Assembly: GCA_003116975.1 (NCBI GenBank) | Contig: BGKB01000126.1 | Span: forward strand, 124,001-188,000 | DNA from: Aurantiochytrium sp. KH105 | Lineage: Eukaryota; Sar; Bigyra; Thraustochytrida; Thraustochytriidae | Direction of reading: 5' to 3' | DNA: 64,000 bases | Part shown: positions 48,086-59,767 of the stretch, piece by piece | How positions within the stretch are numbered: the first letter of the stretch is position 1 | How the letters are laid out: the number at the start of each line of letters is the position of its first letter | The notes under the pieces: model-generated | Told to the model about the DNA's origin: nothing | What the model saw: only the letters and a program-made list of their open reading frames with translations | Databases searched by the model: none | Program-made: the position numbers and the translations under genes

Positions 48086-49026
48086 GCCTGTTGGACCCTG
48101 GCACACAGAGGAACAGGAAGATCTTGCTTGCTTTGATTCTGATCAACAAGTCATCGTAGTAGCATAGTATGCTAACAGCAAATAAATAACATCAGCCAGC
48201 AGCAGCAGCAGCAGCCAGCAGCTACTACTCGCCACTTCGAACTCGGCGAGGCTCTGCCACACTGCCGGTGGCAGTGGTCATAGGGTGGGTGGCTGGCGGC
48301 CACTGACCGACCGGTATTTCGCAAGCGCTCGGAAGAGAAGGGCGTGCTTGCGGCGCGTGGCTTCCACTTCCTTGCGGCGGCTCTGGTCCTCGCGCTTGCT
48401 GTAAGATTGCACCGTCACTTGCTCGTGCTTCGATTGTTCGCCCGCTCCTCGCTGAGCCTCGACGCAATCCCATCAGCTGCAGGCCGCAAAGCAAGCGAGC
48501 GACAGCGAGCGACAGCGACTGCGACTGCGACTGCGACTGCGGCCGGCTGCTGACAGACAGGGAGGGCTTGAAGCAAGGCCCGAGGCCTTTTTTTCTTCGC
48601 GCGGACTGCATCTGGCCGCTCGGGTCTGCGCGCGCCAGAACCCGATCGGCAGGACGGCGGTTCGGTCCGGGCCCCGTCAACGACGCGCGAGGCGAGGCCG
48701 AGGCCGAGGCCGAGCCGCGCAAAGTAGCTGCAGCACGAGGCAGCGCAGCGCGGCGCAGGGCACTCACAGTCAGGGCGGCAGTCCTGTCCATCCGGGGGCG
48801 GCACGCCGCGGCGCGAGGCGCGGAGCAGAGCACTCACTAGCAGGGCGGCGGAGGCTGCGGCGAGGCGGAGGAGGGAGCAGAGCAGAGCAGAGCAGAGCAG
48901 AGCAGAGCAGAGCAGAGCAGAGCAGAGCAGAGCAGAGCGCGAAGCGGAGTCCAAGCGACCGGGAGCGCCCGCGGGTGCTGCGCGCGAGACGTTTGCGCGC
49001 GAGGCGGCAGATCGAGGCGAAACGAG
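48086..49026. other. Intergenic with simple repeats
   Basis: Includes a CAG tract (about 48197-48220), a GCGACT array (about 48500-48542) and the AGAGC array (listed separately) before the LPP gene. Antisense open frames across this and the LPP gene are not supported. Confidence 0.5.
48875..48937. repeat. (AGAGC)n pentanucleotide microsatellite
   Basis: About 12 near-perfect copies ending ~90 bases upstream of the LPP start codon; the same pentamer occurs upstream of paralogue B. Confidence 0.95.
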
Positions 49027-50634
49027 ATGGCGCAGCGCGGCGAGATGGACGGCGACCTCGCGGGCGGCAAGCGCGACGTGGAGCAGGGCGACCCCGGCGA
49101 GGAGGCGCAGCAGGAGGGACAGAGGCGCGTCTCGGAGGCGACGGCGACCTCGGAGGGAGACAACGAGGAGCGCACGGCGGCGGAGAATAGGGAGGCGCAA
49201 GAGGCGCTTCACACGGCCGCGGCGCAGGCCGCAGCCGCGGCGGCAGACCAGGAGGCCCGCGCAGAAGACGAGCAGCTGGAGCAGGCCAAGGCGGAGCGCG
49301 AAGTGGCCGAGGCGCAGTTGAACGAGGACGACGCGACGACGCGGACGGCGTCCAAGACCTTGTCCCAAGAGAGCGCGGTCCTGGAACCGGCGACGGCGCG
49401 GGTCGAGGGTCTTCCGGGCACGGCCATCGCCTACAAGCTCTGCGGCTGCCTGCCCATCCCGCAATGGTGGTCGAACACCTATATCGTCGACTGGGCGGGC
49501 GTGGTGCTCTGCGCGATTGTCCTTTTGATCGCCAACGGCCCAATCGACTGGCTCAAGCACTTTCCCATTGATATGTCCGAGGTGCACATCCAGCAGCCTC
49601 TGCACAGCGACCGCGTGCACATGATCACCGTGGGCATCCTCGTCGTGGTCCCGTGCGTCGTGGTGGCCATCTTTTTCTGGTTCAAGCGAAGAGATATGTT
49701 TGAGGACTTGCACGCCTTTGCGCTTGCCACGGTCGCCCCCGTCGTCTTTGCCTATGTCGTGTGGGTCATCATTGGCAATGCGGCTGGCAAGCTGCGTCCT
49801 GACTTTTTGGCGCGCTGCGCGCCCGCGTGCATGGAGAATTTCACGTGGACATGCGCCCCCGATCCGTCCTTGTACGCCGCGGACGCCTGTGACCTCAGCG
49901 AGCAAAAGTGCTGTCCGGTCCAGTGCGGGCGCCAGGATCCGCGGTATCCGGACATTCTCGATTGCTCGTTTACGCAGAACGGCATTGATCTGAGCACGAG
50001 CACGTTGCAGAGCGTCTGCAACAAGTTTTGGGACAGGTCCGTTAGTTTGGAGCAAGCCGAATGCAACGGGTACCCCGGAGAGGCGGGTTACAGCGAGTTT
50101 TCCATTCGCGAGGGCTTCCGTAGTCTGCCCTCAGGCCACACCCAGGTCATGTTTAATGTTGCTACCACGTGGTGGCTGTACCTTGCAGGCAAGCTGCAGG
50201 TGTATGGGCGAGGTGTTCAGCAGCGCACGTTTTGCTACGGATACCTTGCCATTTCTTTCATGTTTGTTCTCAGCACCTATGTTGGTGTGACGCGGCTCAA
50301 CGACATGAAGCACGACATGTTTGACATCATTCTGGGAGCCTTTATTGGGTTCATTACGAGCTTTATTGCCTACCCGCTGTACTTTCAGAACCCGACGCTC
50401 GGCGGGGAGCCCTTGCGGCGTCCCAACCACTTTACCATCAAGGATGTGCTTTGCTGCCGCAAGCAGGATCCCTGGCCCGCTGCCAACACGCATCTGGCGG
50501 CATCAGACTACCCGTCCAGCGCCTTTGCGCAGCCGCAGCAGGCGGTGGAGGGACAAGAGTCGGCTACGCTTCTCGCCGATGTCCCCTCGAGTAGCAGCAC
50601 GCAGTACAAGCACGCGAATATGTCCATCGTGTAG
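49027..50634 (+). CDS. Lipid phosphate phosphatase (PAP2 superfamily), likely active
   Basis: 535 residues from MAQRGEMDGD. The N-terminal ~130 residues are a Glu/Ala-rich charged, probably helical region. Six membrane segments follow. Catalytic blocks: GKLRPDFLARC (~253-263; Arg-Pro kept, but the leading Lys of the K-x6-RP form is Gly), RSLPSGHTQ (~364-372, with the catalytic His) and TRLNDMKHDMFD (~421-432, R-x5-H-x3-D complete). These are the three motifs that make up a PAP2 phosphatase site. Family members dephosphorylate phosphatidic acid and related lipid phosphates on the outer or lumenal face. Between motifs 1 and 2 is a Cys-rich loop (CAPACMENFTWTC, CCPVQC) whose first part is shared with the two degenerate paralogues nearby. 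Confidence 0.92.
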   Translation: MAQRGEMDGDLAGGKRDVEQGDPGEEAQQEGQRRVSEATATSEGDNEERTAAENREAQEALHTAAAQAAAAAADQEARAEDEQLEQAKAEREVAEAQLNEDDATTRTASKTLSQESAVLEPATARVEGLPGTAIAYKLCGCLPIPQWWSNTYIVDWAGVVLCAIVLLIANGPIDWLKHFPIDMSEVHIQQPLHSDRVHMITVGILVVVPCVVVAIFFWFKRRDMFEDLHAFALATVAPVVFAYVVWVIIGNAAGKLRPDFLARCAPACMENFTWTCAPDPSLYAADACDLSEQKCCPVQCGRQDPRYPDILDCSFTQNGIDLSTSTLQSVCNKFWDRSVSLEQAECNGYPGEAGYSEFSIREGFRSLPSGHTQVMFNVATTWWLYLAGKLQVYGRGVQQRTFCYGYLAISFMFVLSTYVGVTRLNDMKHDMFDIILGAFIGFITSFIAYPLYFQNPTLGGEPLRRPNHFTIKDVLCCRKQDPWPAANTHLAASDYPSSAFAQPQQAVEGQESATLLADVPSSSSTQYKHANMSIV

Positions 50635-51997
50635 GAAATGCATTTCGTTTGATGCGCGTGTATGTGTAGTACGTGTTTTTTTTTCTTCCCCATCATGGCC
50701 ATGGACCCCTTTCCCCGCCTTTCAATATAATTTATCATTCTGTGAAATGCCTTGGGTTTCCTTGCTTGTTCGCGACCGCCATAGCGACGTCGGTCCTCTG
50801 CGGCCACGGCTGGCTGGGCCATCTATAAACTTTGTAGTAATAGTAAGCAATGACAGACAGACAGACAGACAGACTGATTGACAGACAGGCAGACGCAGGC
50901 CTGCAGCGGTTCCCATTTCCTCCCCCCCTCCAAGTTCCCAACCAGTCAGCTGCAGTTGCATAGCTAGGCTAGCTAGGTCCCCGGTCCCCGTGCTGGACAA
51001 ACGACGCGTGCTGGCCGGCGGGTCTACGACTGTCCACTCCGCTTCACTTTTTCACATGATGAGGCGGGGACCCCTGCACTCGACATTGCACAGCGGCCAC
51101 TGTCGTCTCGTCAAGAAATGACCTTCGTTCGGGTCCGCAGAAGCGAGCGAGCGAGGGCTCCAACCCTCGGGGCGATGGAGTGGCGATGGGTCACATCACA
51201 TCGCATCGCATCGCATCGCATCGCATCGCATCACAGCGCCTGCATGCATCCATGCATGCTTGCATGCATGCATGGATGCCTCCATCGCACACATCCGTCA
51301 AGGTAGAGACAGTCCATCGCGAGCCCGCCTCGTCTCGCGCGGCTGCGCTTGCTTGGGCACGGAGTCCATGTGCACGCGCGAAGTGAAAGTGGACGCGGCG
51401 GAAGTGGAGCAAGGCGCGCGGCAAGTGCGGTATAGCCATTCGGTTAGTTAGTTAGTTGCCCGCGCGATGGACTCGCAGTCAGAAGAAGCAGAACCGACTC
51501 TCCGGGCGGCGGGCGCGAGGCCAACTACAAGAGCAGCGGCGCGCGCAGCTTGGCTCGAGGGGAAAAGAGGCGCGCAGAGGCCGCGGGCGCGAGGCCGGCG
51601 CCTTTGAAAGCAAAAGGAAAAAGCGCCGCGCCGCGAGCGCAGCAGACGCGCCCGCGGCTGGCGCGCGCAGACAGACCCGCAGGCTCTCGTGCGCGCGCGG
51701 GCACGCAGGCACGCAGGCACGCGCGCAGGTAGGCTCGCGCGCAGACTCGCGCGCGCTCGCAGGCAGCGGCGCGCGGCGCCTGCGGCGGCAGCAGCGCGGA
51801 GGAGGCAGGAGCGTGTCCATCATTATCGCGCTGGCGCGTGCCCTGCCGCCGTGCGCGCCTTGCGTGCCTGGGGAGACAGCGCGCGCGGGCGGCGCGGCCT
51901 GCCTGCCTGCCCTTGGTCTGGGCGCGTCCGGCCGCAGCCGGCCTGGCCCGAGCCCGGGCGGGGCCGCGCGAGGAGGTAGCGCGAGGAGGTGCGGAGC
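50635..51997. other. Intergenic and 5' leader of adenylyl cyclase, repeat-rich
   Basis: A T-rich LPP 3' flank, a CAGA array (about 50852-50872), a CATCG pentamer array, CATGCATGC palindromic sequence (51240-51280) and then a ~550-base extremely GC-rich leader. No gene supported. Confidence 0.5.
51192..51233. repeat. (CATCG)n pentanucleotide microsatellite
   Basis: About eight copies in the adenylyl cyclase upstream region. Confidence 0.9.
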
Positions 51998-52118
51998 ATG
52001 GGCGTGAAGCGGCAGCGCTCGGGCAAGGGCCGCGAGCAGCTGGCGCCGCCAAGGGCGCCTGAACTGCCGCCGCCACCACCGCCGCCGCCGACGACGCCGC
52101 CGCCGCCGACGACAGCAA

Positions 52119-52150
<32 letters not shown>

Positions 52151-55100
52151 ACGAGGCTGCCGCACGTAGGCAATGGACGAGCGCCAACGTGCATCGATGT
52201 TAGCAAATCCGCGGTCGTGCGACGTTTCGTCCCGCGCGTCGTGGTCGAGAGGTTTCAGCAGGAGTCGTACCTGGAGAGCAATGAGGCGAACCTGGAGGAG
52301 ATCCCGGGCGTTGTCGCGTTCTTTGACATTTCGGGCTTTTCGAGCCTCGCAAACGAACTCAAAATCGAGGAGCAGCGCGAAACGCAAAATCAGGCCTTTT
52401 CCGCGGGCATTCCCCGCTTACCCACGCAGTTCACCGTCGGGTCATCGGCCTCCAACCTTGGCCCCCTCGCGCCTTCGTCGGAGCGTCTGGCCGAGATCCT
52501 CAATCATACTTTGAGCGGACTCGTGAACTACATTCTCATGAGTGGTGGTGACATCATCAAGTTCGCTGGCGACGCACTGATTGCCATTTGGCGGAGCTCA
52601 CTGCAAGAAGTGGGCAGCATGGCCGCGGTGGCGTGCCATACGGCCCTCAAGTGCACGGCGCTCACCTCGGAATCCAACGCTGGCCTACAGCTGCACACGG
52701 GCATTGGCTGCGGCCAGCTCATCCTCGGCCACGTCGGAGGCCAGCTAGACCGCTGGGAGTTTTTTATTGCCGGCGACGCCAACACGCAAGCCGCACTGGC
52801 CCAAGAGGCTTCGAAGCGCGACCAGGTGGTGGTCTCATCCACTGTTATGAAAAAGCTGGGCACCCTCATGGAGCTCAAACCAACGCCCATCGAAATCGAA
52901 CTCTTTCCTCAACTCGGACACCCAGGTTATTATCAAATCCGCATGGTCAAGCTGCTGCACGGCAACTACAAGTTCCCGGACAAAATCAATCTTGCAGCAG
53001 AATCGATGCTTCCGATGGAGACGCGCATTCTTGGTCTCGCCACGGCGTACATTCCACGACCGGTGACGAAGATGATTGAGAACCGGTCCGCGAACGTGGA
53101 CGAGATTCGCAAGGTGTCGGTGATCTTTTTCCATCTCTTGGAGCCGCTCAACTCGCCCTCCCCTCGCGAGGGGCTTTTGCGCAAGTACTCGTCCGCCTCG
53201 CTCACTGACACGCTCGAGCATGAGTCGATGCCCTCCTCTCCGCAACACGTTGGCATTTCTGCCACCTTGCCGTCGCAAGACAATGCAGGTGAAAGCCCGC
53301 GTAACGAGGAGCCACCGCCATTGAGTGCCGCTGGACTGCTGCAGCCTCCGCCGCTCGCGCTGGGCGGAACGAGACGTCTCGGTGGCAAGCGCGTCGATCT
53401 CTCCGTGGATACCTCGTCTATCAATGGCGACGACAACATGGACATTGGAGCAGCGTCAGGGCACACTGCTGGTGATGGCGCGCATAGCGAGCGACAGCAA
53501 GCTCTGGACATGTTTCTCGACTCGATCCACGAGCGTGTGAAGGCCGTGCAGCGCGCCGCTTACAGCCAATGGGGCACACTGCGTCAATTTATTATCGACG
53601 ACAAGGGCTGCGTGGCAATTGTTGTAATGGGACTTCCTCCGCACTACTTTGAGGACAACGCGGCGCGCGCCGTGAAGATCGCTGCCAATCTCATTCATTC
53701 GCAAGGCGTCCAGGCTTCTGCCGGAATCTGCACCGGTACAGTCTTTTGCGGTGCCATTGGGTCCGAGTATCGCGCCGAGTATTCCGTGACGGGCGAGTGC
53801 ATCAATCTCGCTGCGCGTCTCATGGGCAAAGCAGAACCCAATTCGGCGCTTTGCGATGCCCAGACCTACAAGGAGGCCAAGTCGAACCATAATTTCACCT
53901 TTTCCAAGGTAAGCCACACCCTCAAGGGTTACAATGAAAGCGTTACGGCGTACGCGCCAGGGCTGGCTGCCATTGCGGAAAAGAAGACGCTCAAGCAGGG
54001 CCACCTTGGCGGCGGCATGCGCGCTTCGCCGAACCAGGGAAGCATGTCCGGGCAGGATTGGGTAACGATTGGCCAGGAACAAGCAAAGGCCGACCTTTGT
54101 CGAGCCGCCTTTCTCGACCGAATTCGACCCTCCAAGGCTGTTCTCCTCGAAGGTCCGCCAGGCGCAGGCAAGTCGCATCTCCTGAGTTGGGTCAGCAACG
54201 TGGCGGATCGCAAAACGGTGGACATTTTCTACAATGTGGCCGAAGTCTCCGAGCGCAAGACACCCTTTTCCGTGTGGAAGGCCATTGTGCAGGAGATGCT
54301 CAAATTTAAGCCCAAGGAGATTGATCCAGCGTCCCAGGATGCGGCGGACCGCGACTCGAACTTGAAAAAGGTACTCACGGCCAATCGACACTCAACGTTG
54401 AGTTCAGTCATGACCATTATGTCTCCGAGCGAGGCTGCTTCCGCAGCGGAGAATCTGGGCGAGCACCACCCGATGCCGCTCGAGAGTCCCATGATCACAC
54501 CCTCTGGGTCTGGGCCAGGGCCTAGTGCATTGCCTCTTTCTTCGCCCTACATTAGTTCTGTGAGTCGGACCTCGTCAGTATCGTCCATTCGGCGCACTGG
54601 CATGCGTGGGCTCTTTGGCTCGAGCGCGGCGGCGGCTGCGGCTTCTCCCGAGGACGGCCCGGACTACGAATGGGATATCTCCAATCTGCAGACGCTAACT
54701 GGTGGTGGTACCGGCGGTGCCGGCGGTGGGTCGTCTTCGGCTGCAGGGACGCCCGTATCAGGGCCGATGCTTGTCCGGCGTGGCGGGAGCAATTTTATGG
54801 CCATTCGCAGCTCGGCGTCAGCAGACGTGGCGCATTCGCACGTGGAGCGCCGCCGCCTTTCGTCCAAATCGCGGTCCACGCCCAGACCTTTGACGTCGAC
54901 GCGTAGTTTTTCCTTTAACGGGACCGATGAGGATCGCGCGGCCTTGGCTCACGCCATTGCGTCTCCCAACCATCGGCCTCTGTCGCTCAACTCTCCCACA
55001 GGAGGATATGCCAACGCCGCAGCAACTGGGAACGCCCCAGGGACACCCAGCGCTGGACCTCTGGCCAAAATTTCGCACACTGTGGGTCAGGTTGGTCAAG

Positions 55101-58100
55101 TTCTGCAGCGCAGTCTCTCGATGGACGTGACGGCGCGTAGAATTCGCAAAAAGAGTCCTATTCCCTCGCATACGACAACTCTCTCTGCAGATGCCGGCAT
55201 ACCTGGTGCGTCTGGTTTTCCAGAGCCCCTTGCGCTGGGCCAGAGCTCCAACCTGGGCGCGGCTCCGGCCCTTTCAATGGCCTCTGCACGACTCTCCTCC
55301 TTGTCAAGTCCCGCCATTAGCCTGGACGCCGGGCAAGAGTCTGTTGGTCTCGACGAGCGCTTTCAGACGCGCGTCCTTAATTCTTACTCTGAAAATCCAC
55401 AGGAGGAGGAGGAGGAAGACGAGGATGGCAACGAGGAGGGGCAAGACAAAGATCAGAACGACGAGGCCAAGGAAACGCCTCGCATGCGTGCAGATATGAG
55501 TGACGCAGGCGATGACGATTATTCTGGCGATCACATGTCAGAAGGCGGGCACAGCATGGTGTTTGTGCAACGTTCACACGAAGGCAGTAGACGCAAAGGC
55601 AGCGCCGCAGAACATAGTCTGGCGGAAGGAAGTGGGGGAGAGGACAGTCATTTCGGAAGTCCCGGGTCGACGCGATCCTCCATCAACGAGCCAGGCCCTG
55701 TGAACCAGGCGGCACCCTCGCCCTGGAACACTTTGTACGATGACTTTCCCATGAGCGCCTCGTGCAACAACATGGAGGAGTTTATGTATTCCGGTGACAA
55801 CGAAATTGACCATCCGGAGCCCATTTATCGAACAACGAGCATGGGCCGACCCGCAAGCATGCCGCGCTCTTTGGGGCGAAACGCTTTGCCTTTGCAGTCG
55901 CCGCGGGTGCGAACGGGATCCGGCCATTACTCGGGTATACACGCGTCGGGGGCGGCGCCGTCTGCGTCGACCACGGGGAGTCGCTTTTTGCAAATGAGCG
56001 CACAGAGCGGCGACCACAAGCTTTTGGAGGGGTCTCCCATGCTGGCTCGTCTACGAGACAATGGCCATCTTCGCGGGCGCCGACTTTCGTCCCTCGGCCA
56101 CCTTTTGCCTGGCTTTGTATTTGCTTCCGCAGATGGCGGGGCGCCCTCGTCGGGGATGACAGCGGCGCCGACTTCAGGCGCAGCACCGCATCCCATGGCT
56201 CGGACGCCATCAACGGACCGGTCAAGCGCAGGGACGGCGGGCGACGAGGACGGCGGAGCGAGCACACATACCGCAAGCGTCTCGGGTCAGACGACGACGA
56301 GCCATCGCAAACGTGTCTTGAGCGATTCCAGCGAGAGCGGACTTTTCAATTCTTTGCTGCACTCTGCGCGCCCGGGCATGTTTCGCCGGTCGTCGCCAAC
56401 GCCAACACCTACGCCCCCCGCGTCGCATCCTCTGTCGCCGACTGGGCGGCTTACCCACCGCTTCTCGGACGCGGACCTGGAGGCACGAAGCTTGCGTTCT
56501 CCGAACGAGAATGTCGTGGAGGCTTCGCGCGGCCTGCATGGGCGGCGCGGGTCTGGGACCCTGCGCGCTGCCGACCGCGAGGACATTATCGAGATTGTCT
56601 TGGCCCTTCTCGACGAGATTGGAAAGCGCGGTCCTGTCGTGATTATCATCGACGACGCGCAACATTTGGACGATGCGAGCTGGGAGCTCTTGAAACGCGC
56701 CGTCTTGCACGGGATGGACGTGACGGCACAATTGCAGGAAGAAGTCATTGGAGCCAATGTCAAGTCCAATACCACGCGACGCGCGATGCCCGGGCCTTCA
56801 GTGCGCTTTATCGTGGCCTACCGAACAATGCAAGAAACCGAGCAACTGAATCCTCATTGGCTCGAGCTGCTGGAGCTGTGCCAATGCGAGAGCCAACGAG
56901 TGGCGCGTGCTCAGGGCCGCAGAGAGCATGCTGCAGACGAGAGCGCGGACAACTTGATGGACGAGGAAGGTAACGATCTCGAAGAAGACTCGCTGGGGTC
57001 CGCGGCGCCAATGAACAATTCGCTTGCCCCGGCCAAGCTGGGCGCAACGCAAGAGAACAGCGGGATTATGACGGCTGGCAACGGTATGGCGGAATCTTCC
57101 GCGGCACATTCGCGCGAGGAACACGAAGGTCTGGTGCGAAACGAGGCGGGAACTGCGCACTCGCAAGAGCTCTCAACAATGCACCAGGCTGGTAAGCCGG
57201 GGAGCACCGGGGAGCAAAGCTCTGACGACAGCGTGAGTCTGGACAATGAGCATGACGAGAACGGCACAAAAGAAGGCAAGAGTTTACGACCGGCCTGGTG
57301 CCTCGTGTCGTACACGGAGCCTTTGAGTCAGCGAGATGCGGCCAACTTTTTGACCTCAAATCGTGCAGTAGGCGTGGGCTCAGATCTGCTCGAGTTTTTG
57401 CACGATTCGACAAAGGGCAATCCGGGGTACATGTTGAACCTCTTTAGCAGTCTTGTGGAGCGTGGTTTTATTCGTATCAACTCGCTTACGGGCATGGCAC
57501 AGGTCATGGACGGTTTGCGAAACATGGCACCGGAGAACCTCTTGCTGATGAGTCTTCCAGCGCACTTTGTTGCTGAGGTTTACGGACGGTGGGACAATCT
57601 TTCGACGAATGTCCTCCTTATTCTCAAAATGGCCAGCGTCATCGGAAAAGTTGTGCTCGTGGAACTCTTGTTCGATGTGTATACGAAGAAGAATCAGCTC
57701 ATGCACGTTGCGTCGACGGAGCCATCTTCGACGGCCGCAATGGTGCAGCAAGAGCAACAGCAGCAAATGCAACTGGGCGGAGGAGGCCAACATGGATTGC
57801 TGAGCCCCGTGGGCGGAGTCCAGGGCGGCCTTCGTCGCGAGGATAGTATTGCTGAGCTACCGCCGCAAGCCTCGGACGCAAGCGCTGAATTTGCGGCCGC
57901 GGCAGGAACTGCAGTGCAGGAGACACGTCCGCGTGTAGCGCGCAGTATGACGGATCGGCCCTCTATCGGCGAGAGGGCAAGCAGCTCGCGGAGGGCAAGT
58001 GTGATCACGCCTTATGGACGGGACAGCATCACGCTGGTGCAGGATACGTCGGAACAACTGATTCTTTTGGCGGGGCGCAGCCAGAGTGACAATGGATTGC

Positions 58101-59080
58101 GACGCAAGACGTCGCGTTTCTTTTCGCGCCACATGAGCCGCAAACTCTCCGCCAAGAGTTCGTCGGGATCGAATGAAGGCGCCAACGGTGAGGGCCCCGT
58201 GCGACGCTTGAGCACGAGCGGAAGTCTTCAATCTTTGGACCCTATGCAAAAGGCGGCCTTGCGAGCCGAATTTTTCGAAGGCATTGAGGAACTTAAGCGC
58301 GTTGGCTTTCTCTCGGAACAAACGACGGGAGAAACCTTGTTCTTTAAAGAGGACTTGGAGCGGAGCATCGTGTACGATTTGATGCCCAACAAGGAGAAAC
58401 GTTTGATCCACCAATATATTTTGGAGTGGTACGAGGAGGATTCGGAACGCATTGACCTGGCGTTCCCGACGGGGTATGACATTGGCACCCTTGGTTACCA
58501 TGCCATGCTTGCGGAGGAACACCTCAAGGCGTTTTCATACTTTGAGGCGGGAATTGGAGACTTGTCCAGTCGTCAGGGAATCGGTAATCCAGAACTGGAA
58601 GAGACCTTTGAGGCGCTCTCCTTTAGTTTGAAGGATATTGCTTCGAGCGAGATTTTGGCCCGGCAGCTGTCGGAACAGACACGGAGTGCAAGTGTTGAGA
58701 TCCTCAAGCGATTCTTTCGGTGCCGCGCGCTGACAGCTCTGTGTAGATTTTATGTTATGCGTCGCCAGTGGGTGGAAGCGCGCGCGTGCGCGAAGACAAC
58801 GGCACAAACGTGCCGGTTTGCGCGCGTTGCGCTGCAAAAACGCGAGACGACGCTGAAGAAGCTGATTCGGCGCATGCGCTCTCTGGGGGCTTCGCGGGCG
58901 GCGCGTGATGGCAATTGGATGCGTCGGAATCTGGCTACTGTGAATGACGAGACCGTTCTGCGCGAGACGGTCAAGTGTGGCGATCAGGCTCGGCGCCTTT
59001 TACAGCGCATCGCCGCCATGAACGAAAAAGTGGATGCCATGATTCGCAATATTGACGATATGTCCGTCCAGATGATTTGA
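51998..59080 (+). CDS. Soluble adenylyl cyclase (ADCY10-like) with large disordered insertions
   Basis: 2,360 residues from the first ATG (MGVKRQRSGK). A Pro, Ala and Thr homopolymer N-terminus (CCG and GCG repeats) precedes cyclase domain C1. C1 has metal Asp110 in FFDISGF and Asp192 in KFAGDALIAIW, both as in sAC. C2 (about 500-650) has GICTGTVFCGAIGSEYR and EYSVTGECINLAARLM. A P-loop NTPase follows: Walker A GPPGAGKS (719-726) and Walker B VVIIIDDAQ (Asp1552, Asp1553). Between them lie about 760 Ser/Pro/Gly/acid-rich residues; animal sAC has no such insertion. A second low-complexity region lies at about 1910-2080, before the C-terminal helical repeat part (YDLMPNKEKRLIHQYI). sAC makes cAMP in response to bicarbonate and calcium in animals; that regulation here is inference. 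No membrane segment. Confidence 0.92.
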
Positions 59081-59767
59081 ACAAAATGCGAAGAACCTGT
59101 TTAGCCATGGATCGCCAAATGGACTGTTTGCTGATCTCTTTTATTTTTTGTATACCTGTAGGAGGTGAATGAAAGAGAAAGCGCAGCTTGAAAAAAAATT
59201 AATATTGTGTTATGAAAGTCGCTTTTCGTCATTCCCGCGCAATGCCTTGTGCGTTTTACTCTGCGCTTGACAGATAGTTTATCAACATCTTTCTGGCGCG
59301 ACCCAGAATATTTATCGAACCCGATCTTGTCCGACTTGATGTCGCTTCTGCTGCTGGCACGTGAAAGACATGCTTGTCCAGATGATTTCTTTGAGCGCAA
59401 CGCATTTTTGAACCATGTATGATGAATTCGAATACGGTTTTCGAAAACAAAATTAGGCCCATTCTTCCCAGCCATTTGCTGCCAAATAGCTGGCTCTTGG
59501 CCGAAGCCCAATTACGAAACCGGGCCTTGAAAAGGATTGCGGAGACTCGCGACTTTGTTTCGACAAGCACTTTTGACGTATGATGGATCTGTTGGTGTCC
59601 AGTGGAAAGTTCAAAAGAGCTGCATCTACCTTTTTCGGTGCAAACGACTCCTCGATCGCTACTTTGTTCGCCACAGGTATTGACACATTGCTTTTTTGCA
59701 GCGGGGAAGAGAGGCCTCAGGCAGTCTTGAAATTTTTTGGCAAGTGAGTTTCCAGGCCTCGCCTCGC
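59081..59767. other. Intergenic between adenylyl cyclase and EF-hand-like genes
   Basis: AT-richer, about 690 bases, lying between the 3' ends of two convergent genes. No gene or repeat recognised. Confidence 0.5.

Noticed and set aside
48415-50055. 546-residue frame antisense to the LPP gene
   Set aside because: Shadow of an intact lipid phosphate phosphatase plus its GC-rich leader.
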